Below the pieces are notes generated by a model that saw only the letters and a list, made by a program, of their open reading frames with translations, had not been told where the DNA came from and did no database searches. Both the position numbers and the translations under genes were made by a program. A DNA stretch of 64,000 nucleotides from Azospirillum oryzae (lineage in GTDB: Bacteria > Pseudomonadota > Alphaproteobacteria > Azospirillales > Azospirillaceae). The first letter of the stretch is position 1, and each line of letters starts with the position of its first letter. This document shows positions 1-11,331 of the stretch, one piece after another. Where the stretch lies: positions 372,001-436,000 of the forward strand of contig NZ_VTTM01000001.1 in the NCBI RefSeq assembly GCF_008364795.1, in the 5' to 3' direction.

Positions 1-1
1 G

Positions 2-892
2 CTCGGCCTGTCGCCGCTGACAACGGTGGCGGAGGCCTATCGGCACATCCTGCGGCAGGCGTTGCGCCAGTTCCTCGCCAACGAATCCTGCGCGCTGGCG
101 GGCGGCGATGTGGAAGGGCTGCACCGCATGCGCGTGGCCTTGCGCCGTCTGCGCATCGCACACCGCTTCTTCGCACCGCTGGTCGCCTCGCCCGAGGCCG
201 ACCGGCTGGTGGAGGAAAGCCGTGCGCTGGCCAAGCGGCTGGGGCCGGCGCGCGGGTGGGATGTGCTGATGTCCGGCATCATCGACCCGCTTCTCGCCGA
301 TCCGAAGGCGGCGCCCGGCATCGACCGCACCGCACTGAGGCGGCTGGCCGCACTCGCCCGGACCTCCGGCGCCGGGCCGGCGCGGGAAGCCGTTGCGGCC
401 ATCCTGGCGCCGGGCTGCACGACCATGGTCCTGGCGCTCGCCGCGTGGCTGGAGCATGGCCGCTGGATGTCGGAGGCGGACGGCGACCGCCGGGCCGCGC
501 TGTCGGCTCCGGTCACGACGGTGGCCGGCGGCTGGCTGTCGGCGCGCATGGCGAAGCTCGGCAAGTCGGCGAAGCCGCCGGAGGATGCCAAGGGACGCGA
601 CAAGCTGCGCCGCCGGCTGCGGACGCTGCGCTACACCGCCGACTTCTTCCGCGGGCTCTATCCGGAGGCCGCCACTCTGCCTTTCTTCGCTGCGCTGGAG
701 CCCTTGCAGGCGGCGCTGGACGCCGATCAGGACGCCGTCACCGGCGCCCGCATGCTGGGCTCGTTGACCGGGGCGGACCCGAAGACGGTGGGCGCCGTCG
801 CCGCCTGGATCGACCGCCAGTCCGACAAGCGGCGCAAGGCGTTGCCGGATCTGTGGAAGCGCTTCCGCGCGGTGCCGCCCTTCTGGTCATGA
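2..892 (+). CDS. CHAD-domain protein, C-terminal part (5' end outside window)
   Basis: The frame is open to the left edge, so the gene begins upstream. The first in-window start codon (GTG at 26) is probably internal. The visible part is an all-helical, Arg/His-rich CHAD domain. It has the typical '[18 protein letters not shown]' basic helix near the start and a '[16 protein letters not shown]' second basic helix. CHAD domains bind polyphosphate through such conserved basic helices. In bacteria they are often fused behind a CYTH (triphosphate tunnel) domain, and the residues just before the CHAD repeat fit that linker. Whether a CYTH domain is present cannot be seen. The gene ends 158 bp before uvrA, with a GC-rich hairpin between. 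Confidence 0.85.
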   Translation, partial: LGLSPLTTVAEAYRHILRQALRQFLANESCALAGGDVEGLHRMRVALRRLRIAHRFFAPLVASPEADRLVEESRALAKRLGPARGWDVLMSGIIDPLLADPKAAPGIDRTALRRLAALARTSGAGPAREAVAAILAPGCTTMVLALAAWLEHGRWMSEADGDRRAALSAPVTTVAGGWLSARMAKLGKSAKPPEDAKGRDKLRRRLRTLRYTADFFRGLYPEAATLPFFAALEPLQAALDADQDAVTGARMLGSLTGADPKTVGAVAAWIDRQSDKRRKALPDLWKRFRAVPPFWS

Positions 893-947
893 CCGACCCG
901 CGCCGGGCGCCGGTGGCAATGGCGCGCCCAGCGCATATATCGTCAGC

Positions 948-989
948 CGGCCGGCCGAAGGGGCACCGCGTTCCGGCCGGCCGATTTTG
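948..989 (+). terminator. Hairpin plus short T-tract after the CHAD gene
   Basis: CGGCCGGCC at 948-956 pairs perfectly with GGCCGGCCG at 975-983 and is followed by ATTTTG. The position, between the CHAD gene stop and uvrA, fits a Rho-independent terminator. Confidence 0.55.
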
Positions 990-1050
990 TCATGCGTCGC
1001 GGCGCCTTGCCGCTTTCCATCCGGATAGGCTTCGGGTAAAAGAACACTCC

Positions 1051-3918
<2,868 letters not shown>

Positions 3919-3980
3919 ACAAACGCAAGCTGCGCCGCGTTCTCCCCTGCAGAGTTAGCACTGCATGGGAGATGAGGAGC

Positions 3981-4175
3981 ATGAAGACGATTCTGACCGG
4001 TGTGGGCACCGCCTTGGGGGCCGCGCTTCTGCTGGCCGCATGTGGCTCCGACGGCTCCACCACCAGCACGACGACCACCACGACCACCACCCCCGGCTAT
4101 GGTTCGACCACCGTGACCCCGGCCCCGTCCGGCGCCACCACCATTGAACGCAGCACGACGACCAAGAGCGAGTGA
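3981..4175 (+). CDS. Small Thr-rich lipoprotein, hypothetical
   Basis: This is a 64-residue protein starting at ATG 3981, preceded by GAGGAG. An upstream in-frame start overlapping the uvrA stop is possible but would add a non-signal-like leader. It has a short basic start, a hydrophobic segment and the lipobox LLAAC, so it is predicted to be a lipid-anchored envelope protein with mature Cys at about residue 22. The mature part is low complexity, with an ST9-type threonine run and a second Thr/Ser/Pro stretch. No enzyme domain is present and I do not recognise a family. The Thr run looks like a flexible surface linker; this long frame with a signal peptide is not a leader peptide. Confidence 0.7.
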   Translation: MKTILTGVGTALGAALLLAACGSDGSTTSTTTTTTTTPGYGSTTVTPAPSGATTIERSTTTKSE

Positions 4176-4252
4176 GCCTCCGCCGAGGTTGACGTTTTTG
4201 GATCGATGTTCTTCCCAGTTCGATGTTCTGACTGACTCCTGATCGACTTGCA

Positions 4253-4284
4253 GCCGGCCTTCCTTGCGGGGGCCGGCCTTTTCC
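4253..4284 (+). terminator. Rho-independent terminator after lipoprotein gene
   Basis: GCCGGCC (4253-4259) pairs with GGCCGGC (4271-4277), followed by CTTTTCC. It lies downstream of the lipoprotein stop and ahead of the toxin-antitoxin pair. Confidence 0.65.
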
Positions 4285-4324
4285 TGCGACCGCATCCCGG
4301 CCCGAATTGTGTTAAACTGCGGCA

Positions 4325-4630
4325 ATGATGAACCCGGTACGCCTGCGCGCCCTCGACACTGTGAAGCGCATCGTCTTTGAGCGATTGGCAGGGCACCCTG
4401 CCCGCGTCTACCTGTTCGGCTCCTGCGCCCGCGGGGATGTCGGTCATTGGAGCGACATCGACGTGGCCATCGACCCGTTAGAGCCGCTACCACCCGGTCT
4501 GATCGGGGAGATCAACGAAGAGTTGGAAGAGAGCACTGTTCCATACTTCGTCGATGTGGTGGATCTTCGGACAGCCCGGCGGGAGTTCCGGCAAGAGGTA
4601 GAACGGGAAGGGATTGAATGGACAAGGTAA
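4325..4630 (+). CDS. mntA: MNT-domain nucleotidyltransferase, MntA-type antitoxin
   Basis: This is a 101-residue minimal nucleotidyltransferase. The family motif GS-X10-DxD is exact: G32-S33, then ten residues, then D44-I-D46. In the characterised type VII toxin-antitoxin system, the MNT protein adds AMP units to a tyrosine of its HEPN partner and so silences it. The gene starts at ATGATG 4325 and its last 13 nt overlap the start of the HEPN gene, so the pair is translationally coupled with the antitoxin first. The same pair is annotated elsewhere as HI0073/HI0074. That it neutralises its neighbour is inferred from motif and context. Confidence 0.85.
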   Translation: MMNPVRLRALDTVKRIVFERLAGHPARVYLFGSCARGDVGHWSDIDVAIDPLEPLPPGLIGEINEELEESTVPYFVDVVDLRTARREFRQEVEREGIEWTR

Positions 4631-5025
4631 CCCGGAAGCTCGACATCGCGCGCCAAGCACTGGCGCGGCTTCAGGAAGTCCTCGCCCGCCCCGTGGATGA
4701 TGTCGTTCGCGACTCTGCGATCCTGCGCTTCACCCTGGCAACGGAGACGGTGTGGAAAGCCGCAAGGTCGGTAATCGCCGACCAGATGGGGGCCGAACGC
4801 CTAAACTCGGCAAGCCCAAAAGCCATGGTCCGTGAAAGCCAGATCGCCGGATTCTTGACCGAGGATCAGACGGAACTCGCCCTCGCGATGATGAATGACC
4901 GGAACCTGACGGTTCACACCTACGACGAAGAAAAGGCTGAGGAACTGTTTTCCCGCCTTCCCGCCCACGCCGCGCTCATTGAATCCTGGATCTCGGCGAT
5001 GCAGAGCGCCATAACCCGCCCCTGA
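4618..5025 (+). CDS. hepT: HEPN-domain protein, HepT-type toxin (HI0074 family)
   Basis: This is a 135-residue, all-helical HEPN protein. The catalytic/regulatory motif R-X4-H-X-Y is present as R95-NLTV-H100-T-Y102. In HepT this motif makes the RNase active site and carries the tyrosine that is AMP-modified. ATG 4618 lies inside the end of mntA (13-nt overlap), typical for a co-expressed toxin-antitoxin pair. The alternative name 'nucleotidyltransferase substrate-binding protein' refers to the same family. The module sits between a terminator and trmFO with no mobile-element remains. Confidence 0.83.
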   Translation: MDKVTRKLDIARQALARLQEVLARPVDDVVRDSAILRFTLATETVWKAARSVIADQMGAERLNSASPKAMVRESQIAGFLTEDQTELALAMMNDRNLTVHTYDEEKAEELFSRLPAHAALIESWISAMQSAITRP

Positions 5026-5076
5026 TCCGCCTGCTCTTCGCCCCTCTGCTCATCGCACAGTGTTCTGGAAAGTCCA

Positions 5077-6420
5077 ATGACCGACACCCTTCGCCCCGTC
5101 CATGTCATCGGCGGCGGTCTCGCCGGCTCGGAAGCCGCTTGGCAGCTCGCCTCCCGCGGCGTGCCCGTCGTGCTGCACGAGATGCGGCCGGTCCGCAAGA
5201 CCGAGGCCCACGACACCGACAAGCTGGCGGAGCTGGTCTGCTCCAACTCCTTCCGGTCGGACGATGCCGAATACAATGCGGTGGGGCTGCTGCATGAGGA
5301 GATGCGGCGCTGCGGCTCGCTGATCCTGCGCTGCGCCGACGCGCACAAGGTGCCGGCCGGCGGCGCGCTCGCCATGGACCGCGACGGTTTCGCCGATGCG
5401 GTGACGGAGGCCGTCTCCACCCATCCCCTCATCACCATACAGCGCGAGGAGGTCGCCGGCCTGCCGCCGGAGGAATGGGACAGCGTCATCGTCGCCACCG
5501 GCCCCCTCACCTCGCCTGCCCTTGCCGAGGCTGTGCGCACCCAGACCGGCGAGGAGTCGCTGGCCTTCTTCGACGCCATCGCCCCCATCGTCTATCTGGA
5601 GAGCATCGACCTGTCGAAGGCGTGGTTCCAGTCGCGCTACGACAAGCCCGGCCCCGGCGGCACCGGCAAGGACTACATCAACTGCGCCTTCGAGAAGGAC
5701 GAGTACCGCGCCTTCATCGCCGCACTGATCGAGGGCGAGAAGCTGGACTTCAAGGAGTGGGAGAAGAACACCCCCTACTTCGAGGGCTGCCTGCCGATCG
5801 AGGTGATGGCGGAGCGCGGTGTCGACACCCTGCGTTACGGCCCGATGAAGCCGGTCGGCCTGACCAACCCGCACAAGCCGGAACGACGCCCCTATGCGGT
5901 GGTCCAGTTGCGCCAGGACAATGCACTTGGCACGCTCTACAACCTCGTCGGCTTCCAGACCAAGCTGCGCCATGCCGAACAGGCCCGCATCTTCCGCATG
6001 ATCCCCGGCCTGGAGAATGCCGAGTTCGCGCGGCTGGGCGGCATGCACCGCAACACCTTCCTGAACAGCCCGCGCATTCTGGACGGCGCCCTGCGGCTGA
6101 AGTCGCTGCCCCGCCTGCGCTTCGCCGGGCAGGTCACCGGCTGCGAGGGCTATGTGGAGAGTGCCGCCGTCGGCCTGCTCGCCGGCCGCTTCGCCGCGGC
6201 GGAACGGCTGGGCCAGGAGATCAGCACGCCGCCGGTGACCACGGCGCTCGGCGCCATCCTCGGCCACATCACCGGCGGGGCGGAGGCGGAGACCTACCAG
6301 CCGATGAACGTCAATTTCGGCCTCTTCCCTCCGGTGGACGACAAGATCCGCGGGCGTGACCGCAAGCTGGCCTATACCCGCCGGGCGCTGGCCGATCTCG
6401 ACGGCTGGCTGAAGGGCTGA
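5077..6420 (+). CDS. trmFO: FADH2/methylene-THF tRNA (uracil-54-C5)-methyltransferase
   Basis: TrmFO makes 5-methyluridine at position 54 of tRNA using 5,10-methylenetetrahydrofolate and FAD. The protein is 447 residues, full length for the family, starting at ATG 5077 behind GGAAAG. An FAD dinucleotide-binding motif '[13 protein letters not shown]' lies at residues 9-21. The family blocks 'CSNSFRSDD', '[11 protein letters not shown]', '[21 protein letters not shown]' and '[16 protein letters not shown]' are all present. The gene stands alone; a hairpin is shared with the convergent gene downstream. Confidence 0.96.
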   Translation: MTDTLRPVHVIGGGLAGSEAAWQLASRGVPVVLHEMRPVRKTEAHDTDKLAELVCSNSFRSDDAEYNAVGLLHEEMRRCGSLILRCADAHKVPAGGALAMDRDGFADAVTEAVSTHPLITIQREEVAGLPPEEWDSVIVATGPLTSPALAEAVRTQTGEESLAFFDAIAPIVYLESIDLSKAWFQSRYDKPGPGGTGKDYINCAFEKDEYRAFIAALIEGEKLDFKEWEKNTPYFEGCLPIEVMAERGVDTLRYGPMKPVGLTNPHKPERRPYAVVQLRQDNALGTLYNLVGFQTKLRHAEQARIFRMIPGLENAEFARLGGMHRNTFLNSPRILDGALRLKSLPRLRFAGQVTGCEGYVESAAVGLLAGRFAAAERLGQEISTPPVTTALGAILGHITGGAEAETYQPMNVNFGLFPPVDDKIRGRDRKLAYTRRALADLDGWLKG

Positions 6421-6433
6421 CAGGCAACCGCAA

Positions 6434-6458
6434 GCGCGGGCGTCAGTAGCGCCCGCGC
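6434..6458. terminator. Hairpin shared by convergent trmFO and synthase-fold gene
   Basis: GCGCGGGCG (6434-6442) and CGCCCGCGC (6450-6458) form a perfect 9-bp stem with a 7-nt loop. It lies just past the trmFO stop and over the last codons of the minus-strand gene. There is no T-run, so termination strength is uncertain. Confidence 0.4.
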
Positions 6459-7297
6459 ATCGCCGCCCAGCCCAGACGAAGCTGACGGAACGGGTTGGCC
6501 AGCATCACGCGCGGGGCGAACACGTCGTTGCCCTCCCGCGCGATTACGCCCAGATGCAGGTCGGCGAGCGTCGCCGGCAGCAGCGCCGGGACGGCGGCCT
6601 TGGGCACTTCGCGACGCAGGACGCGGGCCTCGGCCAGATGCTTGCGGGCGACCTCGGCCACCTCCCCCACCACCGGCCGCAGTTGCGGCGTCGAGCGGCC
6701 GGCGAACAGGTCCTCGCTCTTGGCGCCATGGCGTTGCATCAGGTCTTCCGGCAGGCGCTGCCGATTCTGGCGGGCCAGGAAGGGCACGGCGCGCAGGATG
6801 CCGGCGAGGGCATAGGCGATGCCGATATGCCGGCCGGCCGCCATCGCCGCCGCGTTCCGCACGCCCAGGATCTCCAGGGCCAGCTGGACCAGCGGCGCGC
6901 CCGTCACCTCGGCATAATTGACGAGACAGGTCAGGTCGGCCGGCGGGGTGTCGTCCAGATCGGCTTCGCGCGCGTCGATCAATTTGTCGAACAAGGCGCG
7001 GCTCAGTTCCAGCCCACGGGCGGCTTGCGCCAGCGGGTCCATCACCTCATGCCGGGGTACGGGTCCATCCTCATAGACGGCTTCGATGCCGTCGCGCCAG
7101 AATTGAAGTCTCATCTGGCCCAGGATCGGTTCGCTGACCACCTCCCGCGTTTTCGCGATCTCCAGGTTGAAGGCGTATAGCGCAAAAGTCGCCTCGCGCC
7201 TGTCGGCGGGGGTGAACAGACCTGCCAGAAAGTGGTCGTTGTCATATTTCCGAACCTCCCGTCCGCAATAGGACAGGTCGGTCGCAGCCTTCACCAT
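6443..7297 (-). CDS. Squalene/phytoene synthase-fold protein, NDUFAF6-like
   Basis: The 284-residue product starts at ATG 7297 (MVKAATDLSYCGREVRKYDND). It belongs to the squalene/phytoene synthase superfamily. The block 'REATFALYAFNLEIAKTREVVSEPILGQMRLQFWRDGI' is typical of the branch that contains the mitochondrial complex I assembly factor NDUFAF6. The Asp-rich substrate motifs expected of real prenyl synthases (DDxxDD, as in the two neighbours) are not visible, so catalysis on farnesyl diphosphate is doubtful. It diverges from hpnC across 123 bp. Family membership is clear; a role in respiratory complex assembly is an inference from the mitochondrial homologue. Confidence 0.8.
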   Translation of the reverse strand: MVKAATDLSYCGREVRKYDNDHFLAGLFTPADRREATFALYAFNLEIAKTREVVSEPILGQMRLQFWRDGIEAVYEDGPVPRHEVMDPLAQAARGLELSRALFDKLIDAREADLDDTPPADLTCLVNYAEVTGAPLVQLALEILGVRNAAAMAAGRHIGIAYALAGILRAVPFLARQNRQRLPEDLMQRHGAKSEDLFAGRSTPQLRPVVGEVAEVARKHLAEARVLRREVPKAAVPALLPATLADLHLGVIAREGNDVFAPRVMLANPFRQLRLGWAAMRGRY

Positions 7298-7420
7298 GGG
7301 ATGCCCGATTGGAAAAAGAGGGGAGGAGCGTTGGAAGGACGGGCCAAAGCCTGTTGCTACGCCTATATGAAGCACACACGGTCGCACCGCCAGCCCCGAC
7401 GCGCAGCAGGCAGGGATCCC

Positions 7421-8293
7421 ATGACGGATTTCAACATCGCCCCGACGAAACCCCGCAAGACCGGCCCGATCGCCCGCAAGGACGAGACGGGTGAGAATTT
7501 CCCGGTCGCCTCGCGCCTTATTCCGAAGCACCTGCGTCCGCATGTGATCGCCTTCTACCGCTTCGTGCGTCTGGCCGACGACATCGCCGACGATCCGGAT
7601 CTCGAACCGGAGACCAAGCTGGCCTATCTGGAGGCGCTGGAACGGGCGCTGACCTCCGGCCAAGCCAAACACGCCTATCTGAAGCCAGCCACCGAGTTGC
7701 GCGAGAGCCTGCAGAAGACCGGCGTCAGCGACCGCCATGCCCGCCAGATCCTGCGCGCCTTCCGCCGCGACTCCGTCGGTGCCCGCTGCCACAGCTGGAG
7801 CGATCTGCTTCTCTACTGCCGCTTCTCCGCCAACCCGGTCGGCCGCTATCTGCTGGATCTGCATGGCGAGGGCGTGGCGGCCGGGCCGGCGTCGGATGCG
7901 CTGTGCTCCGCCCTGCAGGTGCTGAACCATCTGCAGGACGCGCGGGAGGACTGGACCCAGCTCGGCCGCTGCTACATCCCGCTTGGCTGGTTCGACGAGG
8001 CGGGAATCAGCGTCGAACGTCTGGTGGAGGTCGAGAGCGACGCCCGCCTCCGCGCCATCTTCGATCAGGCGCTGGAGCATACCGACCGGCTGCTGGAACG
8101 TGCCGCCGCCCTGCCCGGCCTGATCCAGCATCGTGGCCTGCGGATGGAGGCGGCAGTGATCCTCAGCCTCGCCGAATCGCTGTCGCGCCGGCTGAAGGCC
8201 CGTGACCCGATGAAGGCGCGCGTGACGCTGGGCACGCACCACAAGCTGGCCGCGGTGGCGCGGGGGCTGGCGCGGAGCTTCTCCGCCGCATAA
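7421..8293 (+). CDS. hpnC: Hydroxysqualene synthase HpnC
   Basis: This is the second enzyme of the three-step bacterial squalene route: it converts presqualene diphosphate to hydroxysqualene. The product is 290 residues from ATG 7421 (MTDFNIAPTKPRKTG). The squalene/phytoene-synthase fold shows a first aspartate region 'RLADDIADDPDL' and a second region 'LQDAREDWTQLGRCYIP'. It begins the hpnC-hpnD-hpnE run; hpnD follows after 52 bp. Squalene made here feeds hopanoid synthesis, whose cyclase gene is not in the window. Confidence 0.93.
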   Translation: MTDFNIAPTKPRKTGPIARKDETGENFPVASRLIPKHLRPHVIAFYRFVRLADDIADDPDLEPETKLAYLEALERALTSGQAKHAYLKPATELRESLQKTGVSDRHARQILRAFRRDSVGARCHSWSDLLLYCRFSANPVGRYLLDLHGEGVAAGPASDALCSALQVLNHLQDAREDWTQLGRCYIPLGWFDEAGISVERLVEVESDARLRAIFDQALEHTDRLLERAAALPGLIQHRGLRMEAAVILSLAESLSRRLKARDPMKARVTLGTHHKLAAVARGLARSFSAA

Positions 8294-8345
8294 ACTCCGG
8301 GGCCACACGTCGCGACGTTTCCCTAGAGGCACGTCAGGACGGGCA

Positions 8346-9293
8346 ATGCCCAGGATGCTACAGATGACCCCTCCGCCGCTGGAGACGGCCCCGCTGGAAC
8401 CGGTATCCACGACGTTGCCGGACGACAAGGCACCCGATACGGCGACCAGCGTCACCGCGAAGTCGGGCAGCACCTTCTACTGGCCGATGCGTCTGCTGCC
8501 CGCTTCCAAGCGGGCGGCGATGTTCGCCATCTATGCCTTTTGCCGCCGCATCGACGACATCGCCGACGAACCGGGCGAGCCAGCCGCCAAACGGGCGGCG
8601 CTGGACCTCTGGCGGTGCGACATCCGCGATCTCTATGCCGGCGGGGCTCCCGGTGGACCGCTGACCGCCGCGCTGAAAGGCGCGATCGAGCGGTACGGCC
8701 TGCCGCGGGCGGAGCTGGAGGCGCTGATCGACGGCATGGCGATGGATGTCGCCGGGGAGGATCCGGGTTCCGGCGGCATGCGGGCGCCTGACCTCGACAC
8801 GCTGCGGCTCTATTGCCGCAGGGTCGCCGGTGCCGTGGGCATGCTGGCCATCCGCGTGTTCGACCGCGCCGATCCGGCCACCGAGCGCTTCGCCCTGGCA
8901 TTGGGCGAGGCCTTGCAACTGACCAACATCCTGCGCGATCTGGCCGAGGATGCCGAACTCGACCGGCTCTACCTGCCGCGGGAACTACTGCTGGCCGCCG
9001 GCATCGACGGCGACCGCCCGGACGAAGTCCTGGCCCACCCCGCCCTGCCCCGCGCCTGCGAGGCGCTGGCCGAACTGGCGGAGGCCCGTTTTGCCGAGGC
9101 GCGGTCCACCGTCGCCGGCCATGGGCGCGGATCGCTGTGGGCGGCCACCGCGATGATGGTGCTGTATCACCGGCTGCTGAGACGGCTGCGTGCGGCCGGC
9201 TGGCGCGATCTGAACGCGCGCGTCCGGGTCGGCCGGCGTGAAAGCGCTTGGGTGGCGGTGCGCTGCATGCTCGGCTTTCCCCCGGCGGCCTGA
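8346..9293 (+). CDS. hpnD: Presqualene diphosphate synthase HpnD
   Basis: HpnD joins two farnesyl diphosphates into presqualene diphosphate, the first step of the HpnCDE route. The product is 315 residues from ATG 8346. The first ~35 residues are Pro/Thr-rich and poorly conserved, so ATG 8364 is an alternative start. Catalytic aspartate motifs are visible as 'CRRIDDIADEPG' and 'NILRDLAEDAELDRLYLP'. The stop TGA overlaps the hpnE ATG by 1 nt (TGATG at 9291-9295), indicating translational coupling. Confidence 0.94.
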   Translation: MPRMLQMTPPPLETAPLEPVSTTLPDDKAPDTATSVTAKSGSTFYWPMRLLPASKRAAMFAIYAFCRRIDDIADEPGEPAAKRAALDLWRCDIRDLYAGGAPGGPLTAALKGAIERYGLPRAELEALIDGMAMDVAGEDPGSGGMRAPDLDTLRLYCRRVAGAVGMLAIRVFDRADPATERFALALGEALQLTNILRDLAEDAELDRLYLPRELLLAAGIDGDRPDEVLAHPALPRACEALAELAEARFAEARSTVAGHGRGSLWAATAMMVLYHRLLRRLRAAGWRDLNARVRVGRRESAWVAVRCMLGFPPAA

Positions 9294-10669
9294 TGAGCAA
9301 GGCTGGCACCGTCCATGTGATCGGCGCCGGGCTGGCCGGGCTGGCGGCCGCCATCAGGCTGGTGGAGGCGGGCCGGCGCGTCGCGGTCTATGAGCAGGCA
9401 CCGCAGGCCGGCGGGCGCTGCCGCAGCTTCCACGATGCCACGCTCGGCCGGTCGATCGACAATGGCAGCCATATGGTGCTCAGCGGCAACCGGGAACTGC
9501 TCGGCTATGCCCGGCGGACCGGCGGCGGCGATGCGCTGGAGGAACTGCGCCCGGCCGCCTTTCCATTCCTCGACCTGCGCACCGGTGCCGCCTGGACGCT
9601 GCGCCCCGGCGGGCTGTGGTTGTTCGATCCGGCCCGTCGGGTGCCCGGCAGCCGGCCGCTCGACTATCTGGCATCCCTGCGTTGCCTGACCGCCCGGCGC
9701 GGCCAGTCGGTCGCCGATTGCCTGTCACCCGACGGAGCATTGTTCGAGCCGCTGTGGCGCCCGCTGGCGGTCTCCGCACTCAACGGGCCGGTGGAGCGTG
9801 TCTCCGCCCGGTTGTTCGGTGCGGTGCTGCGCGAGACGCTGCTGCGCGGCGAGGCGGCCTGCCGGCCGGTGCTGGCGCCGCGGGGCTTGTCCGCCGCCTT
9901 CGTCGACCCGGCGCTGGCGCGGCTGCGGGCCGCCGGTGCGGCGCTGAATTTGGGCGCGCGGGTAGAGGGGCTGACCTTCGAGGATGGCCGCGTGACCGGC
10001 TTTTCCGCCGGCGGCAATGCCGTGACGCTCGGTGCGCTCGACAGCGTGGTTCTCGCCGCGCCGGCCTGGGTGGCGGCGCGGCTGGTGCCGGGGCTGGCCG
10101 TGCCGCCGCCGGGTCCGGCCATCGTCAACCTGCATGTCCGGCTGGACGGGCCGGTGCGGCTGCCGGGCGGCCTCCCCTTCGTCGGGCTGGTCGGCGGCAC
10201 CGCGGAATGGCTGTTCGCCCGCGACGACCTGCTGTCGGTCACCGTAAGCGATGCCGACGCCTTGGCCGACCTGCCGGCCGAGGAGATCGCCGCGCGGCTG
10301 TGGACGGAGGTCGCCCCTCACCTGCGACTCGGGGGGGCGATTCCTCCCTTCCGGGTGGTGAAGGAGCGGCGGGCGACGCCGGATCAGTCTCCCGAATCGG
10401 TGGCGCGCCGTCCGGGTGCCCGCACCCGCTGGAGCAATCTGACGCTGGCCGGCGACTGGACGGAAACGGGGCTTCCCGCGACGTTGGAGGCAGCCGTGCG
10501 CTCGGGAAACCGGGCGGCCGAGGCCACTTTGTCGAACGGAAATAACCCTATACGACGTTCGAGAGTGTTTCCGGCCTTCACAAGCTTCCGTCATCGGCCT
10601 ATTTGGACGGACGGAGGTGCCGTGCTCGCAAGGCCCGGCCCGGAAGGACAATCAAAGAAGAGAGGGTAA
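9293..10669 (+). CDS. hpnE: Hydroxysqualene dehydroxylase HpnE
   Basis: HpnE is the FAD-dependent amine-oxidase-like enzyme that reduces hydroxysqualene to squalene. It starts at ATG 9293 and has 458 residues. The FAD motif 'VIGAGLAGLAAAIRLVEAG' begins at about residue 9, followed by 'GGRCRSF'. The family C-terminal block 'LAGDWTETGLPATLEAAVRSGNRAAE' ends near nt 10525. About 45 further residues have no family look and run into the sodB ribosome-binding site, since the stop TAA at 10667-10669 lies in AGAGGGTAA. The tail may be a drifted read-through of an earlier stop. Confidence 0.92.
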   Translation: MSKAGTVHVIGAGLAGLAAAIRLVEAGRRVAVYEQAPQAGGRCRSFHDATLGRSIDNGSHMVLSGNRELLGYARRTGGGDALEELRPAAFPFLDLRTGAAWTLRPGGLWLFDPARRVPGSRPLDYLASLRCLTARRGQSVADCLSPDGALFEPLWRPLAVSALNGPVERVSARLFGAVLRETLLRGEAACRPVLAPRGLSAAFVDPALARLRAAGAALNLGARVEGLTFEDGRVTGFSAGGNAVTLGALDSVVLAAPAWVAARLVPGLAVPPPGPAIVNLHVRLDGPVRLPGGLPFVGLVGGTAEWLFARDDLLSVTVSDADALADLPAEEIAARLWTEVAPHLRLGGAIPPFRVVKERRATPDQSPESVARRPGARTRWSNLTLAGDWTETGLPATLEAAVRSGNRAAEATLSNGNNPIRRSRVFPAFTSFRHRPIWTDGGAVLARPGPEGQSKKRG

Positions 10670-10674
10670 ATCAA

Positions 10675-11268
10675 ATGGCGTTCGAACTTCCGCCGCTTCC
10701 GTATGCGTACGACGCTCTGGCTCCGTATATCTCGTCGGAGACCCTGCACCTGCACCATGACAAGCACCACCAGACCTACGTCACCAACCTGAACAACCTG
10801 ACCAAGGACACCCCGCTGGCCAACGCCAGCCTGGAGGAGGTCATCAAGGCCTCTGCCGGCGATGCGTCCAAGGTCGGCATCTTCAACAACGCCGCCCAGG
10901 TGTGGAACCACACCTTCTTCTGGCAGTGCCTGAAGAAGGACGGCGGCAAGATGCCGGCGGCCCTGGAGCAGCGCATCGTCGCCGACTTCGGCAGCGTCGA
11001 GAAGTTCAAGGAAGAGCTGACCCAGGCCGCCCTGACCCAGTTCGGTTCGGGCTGGGCCTGGCTGTACCTGGACGGCGGCAAGCTGAAGGTCGGCAAGACC
11101 GGCAACGCCGACACCCCGCTGGCGCACGGCCAGAAGCCGCTGTTCACCATCGACGTGTGGGAGCATGCCTACTACGTCGATTTCCAGAACCGCCGCGCCG
11201 ATTTCGTCAAGGCGGTCATCGACAACCTCGCCAACTGGGACTTCGCCGCCGAGCAGCTGGCTGCGTGA
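10675..11268 (+). CDS. sodB: Superoxide dismutase (Fe type)
   Basis: The enzyme dismutates superoxide to oxygen and hydrogen peroxide in the cytoplasm. The product is 197 residues, starting at ATG 10675, which is preceded by AGAGGG. Metal ligands are visible: His27 in 'HHDKHHQTY', the His of 'VWNHTFFW', and Asp/His of 'DVWEHAYYVDF'. The 'AQVWNHTFFWQCL' and 'FGSGWAWL' blocks fit the Fe-dependent branch, though metal use cannot be proven from sequence. It starts only 6 nt after hpnE, so some co-transcription is possible, but a strong terminator follows and own promoters are usual for this gene. Confidence 0.96.
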   Translation: MAFELPPLPYAYDALAPYISSETLHLHHDKHHQTYVTNLNNLTKDTPLANASLEEVIKASAGDASKVGIFNNAAQVWNHTFFWQCLKKDGGKMPAALEQRIVADFGSVEKFKEELTQAALTQFGSGWAWLYLDGGKLKVGKTGNADTPLAHGQKPLFTIDVWEHAYYVDFQNRRADFVKAVIDNLANWDFAAEQLAA

Positions 11269-11294
11269 TCCTTCCCGTCGAGGGTTGTGAGTGC

Positions 11295-11318
11295 AAAGGC
11301 GCCCGAAAGGGCGCCTTT
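11295..11318 (+). terminator. Rho-independent terminator of sodB
   Basis: AAAGGCGCCC pairs with GGGCGCCTTT around a short GAAA loop, 26 nt past the sodB stop, ending in a TTTGTCG tract. Stem is perfect. Confidence 0.75.
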
Positions 11319-11331
11319 GTCGTTTCCGAGG

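Noticed and set aside
256-1050. Possible N-terminal extension of UvrA from upstream in-frame starts
   Set aside because: The extension overlaps the CHAD gene in another frame and has no UvrA similarity; ATG 1051 gives the normal family N-terminus.
4071-4095. Short ACC/ACG triplet repeats as a microsatellite of interest
   Set aside because: They simply encode the lipoprotein Thr run with mixed codons, so they look selected at protein level.
3981-4175. Thr-rich short gene as a leader peptide like the one before asd
   Set aside because: It has a signal peptide and lipobox and is not upstream of an amino-acid biosynthesis gene; its Thr run reads as a lipoprotein linker.
4204-4229. Repeated GTTC words close to uvrA that resemble an alphaproteobacterial LexA box
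   Set aside because: Spacings are 6 and 3 nt, not the required GTTC-N7-GTTC, and the site is downstream of uvrA and the lipoprotein gene.
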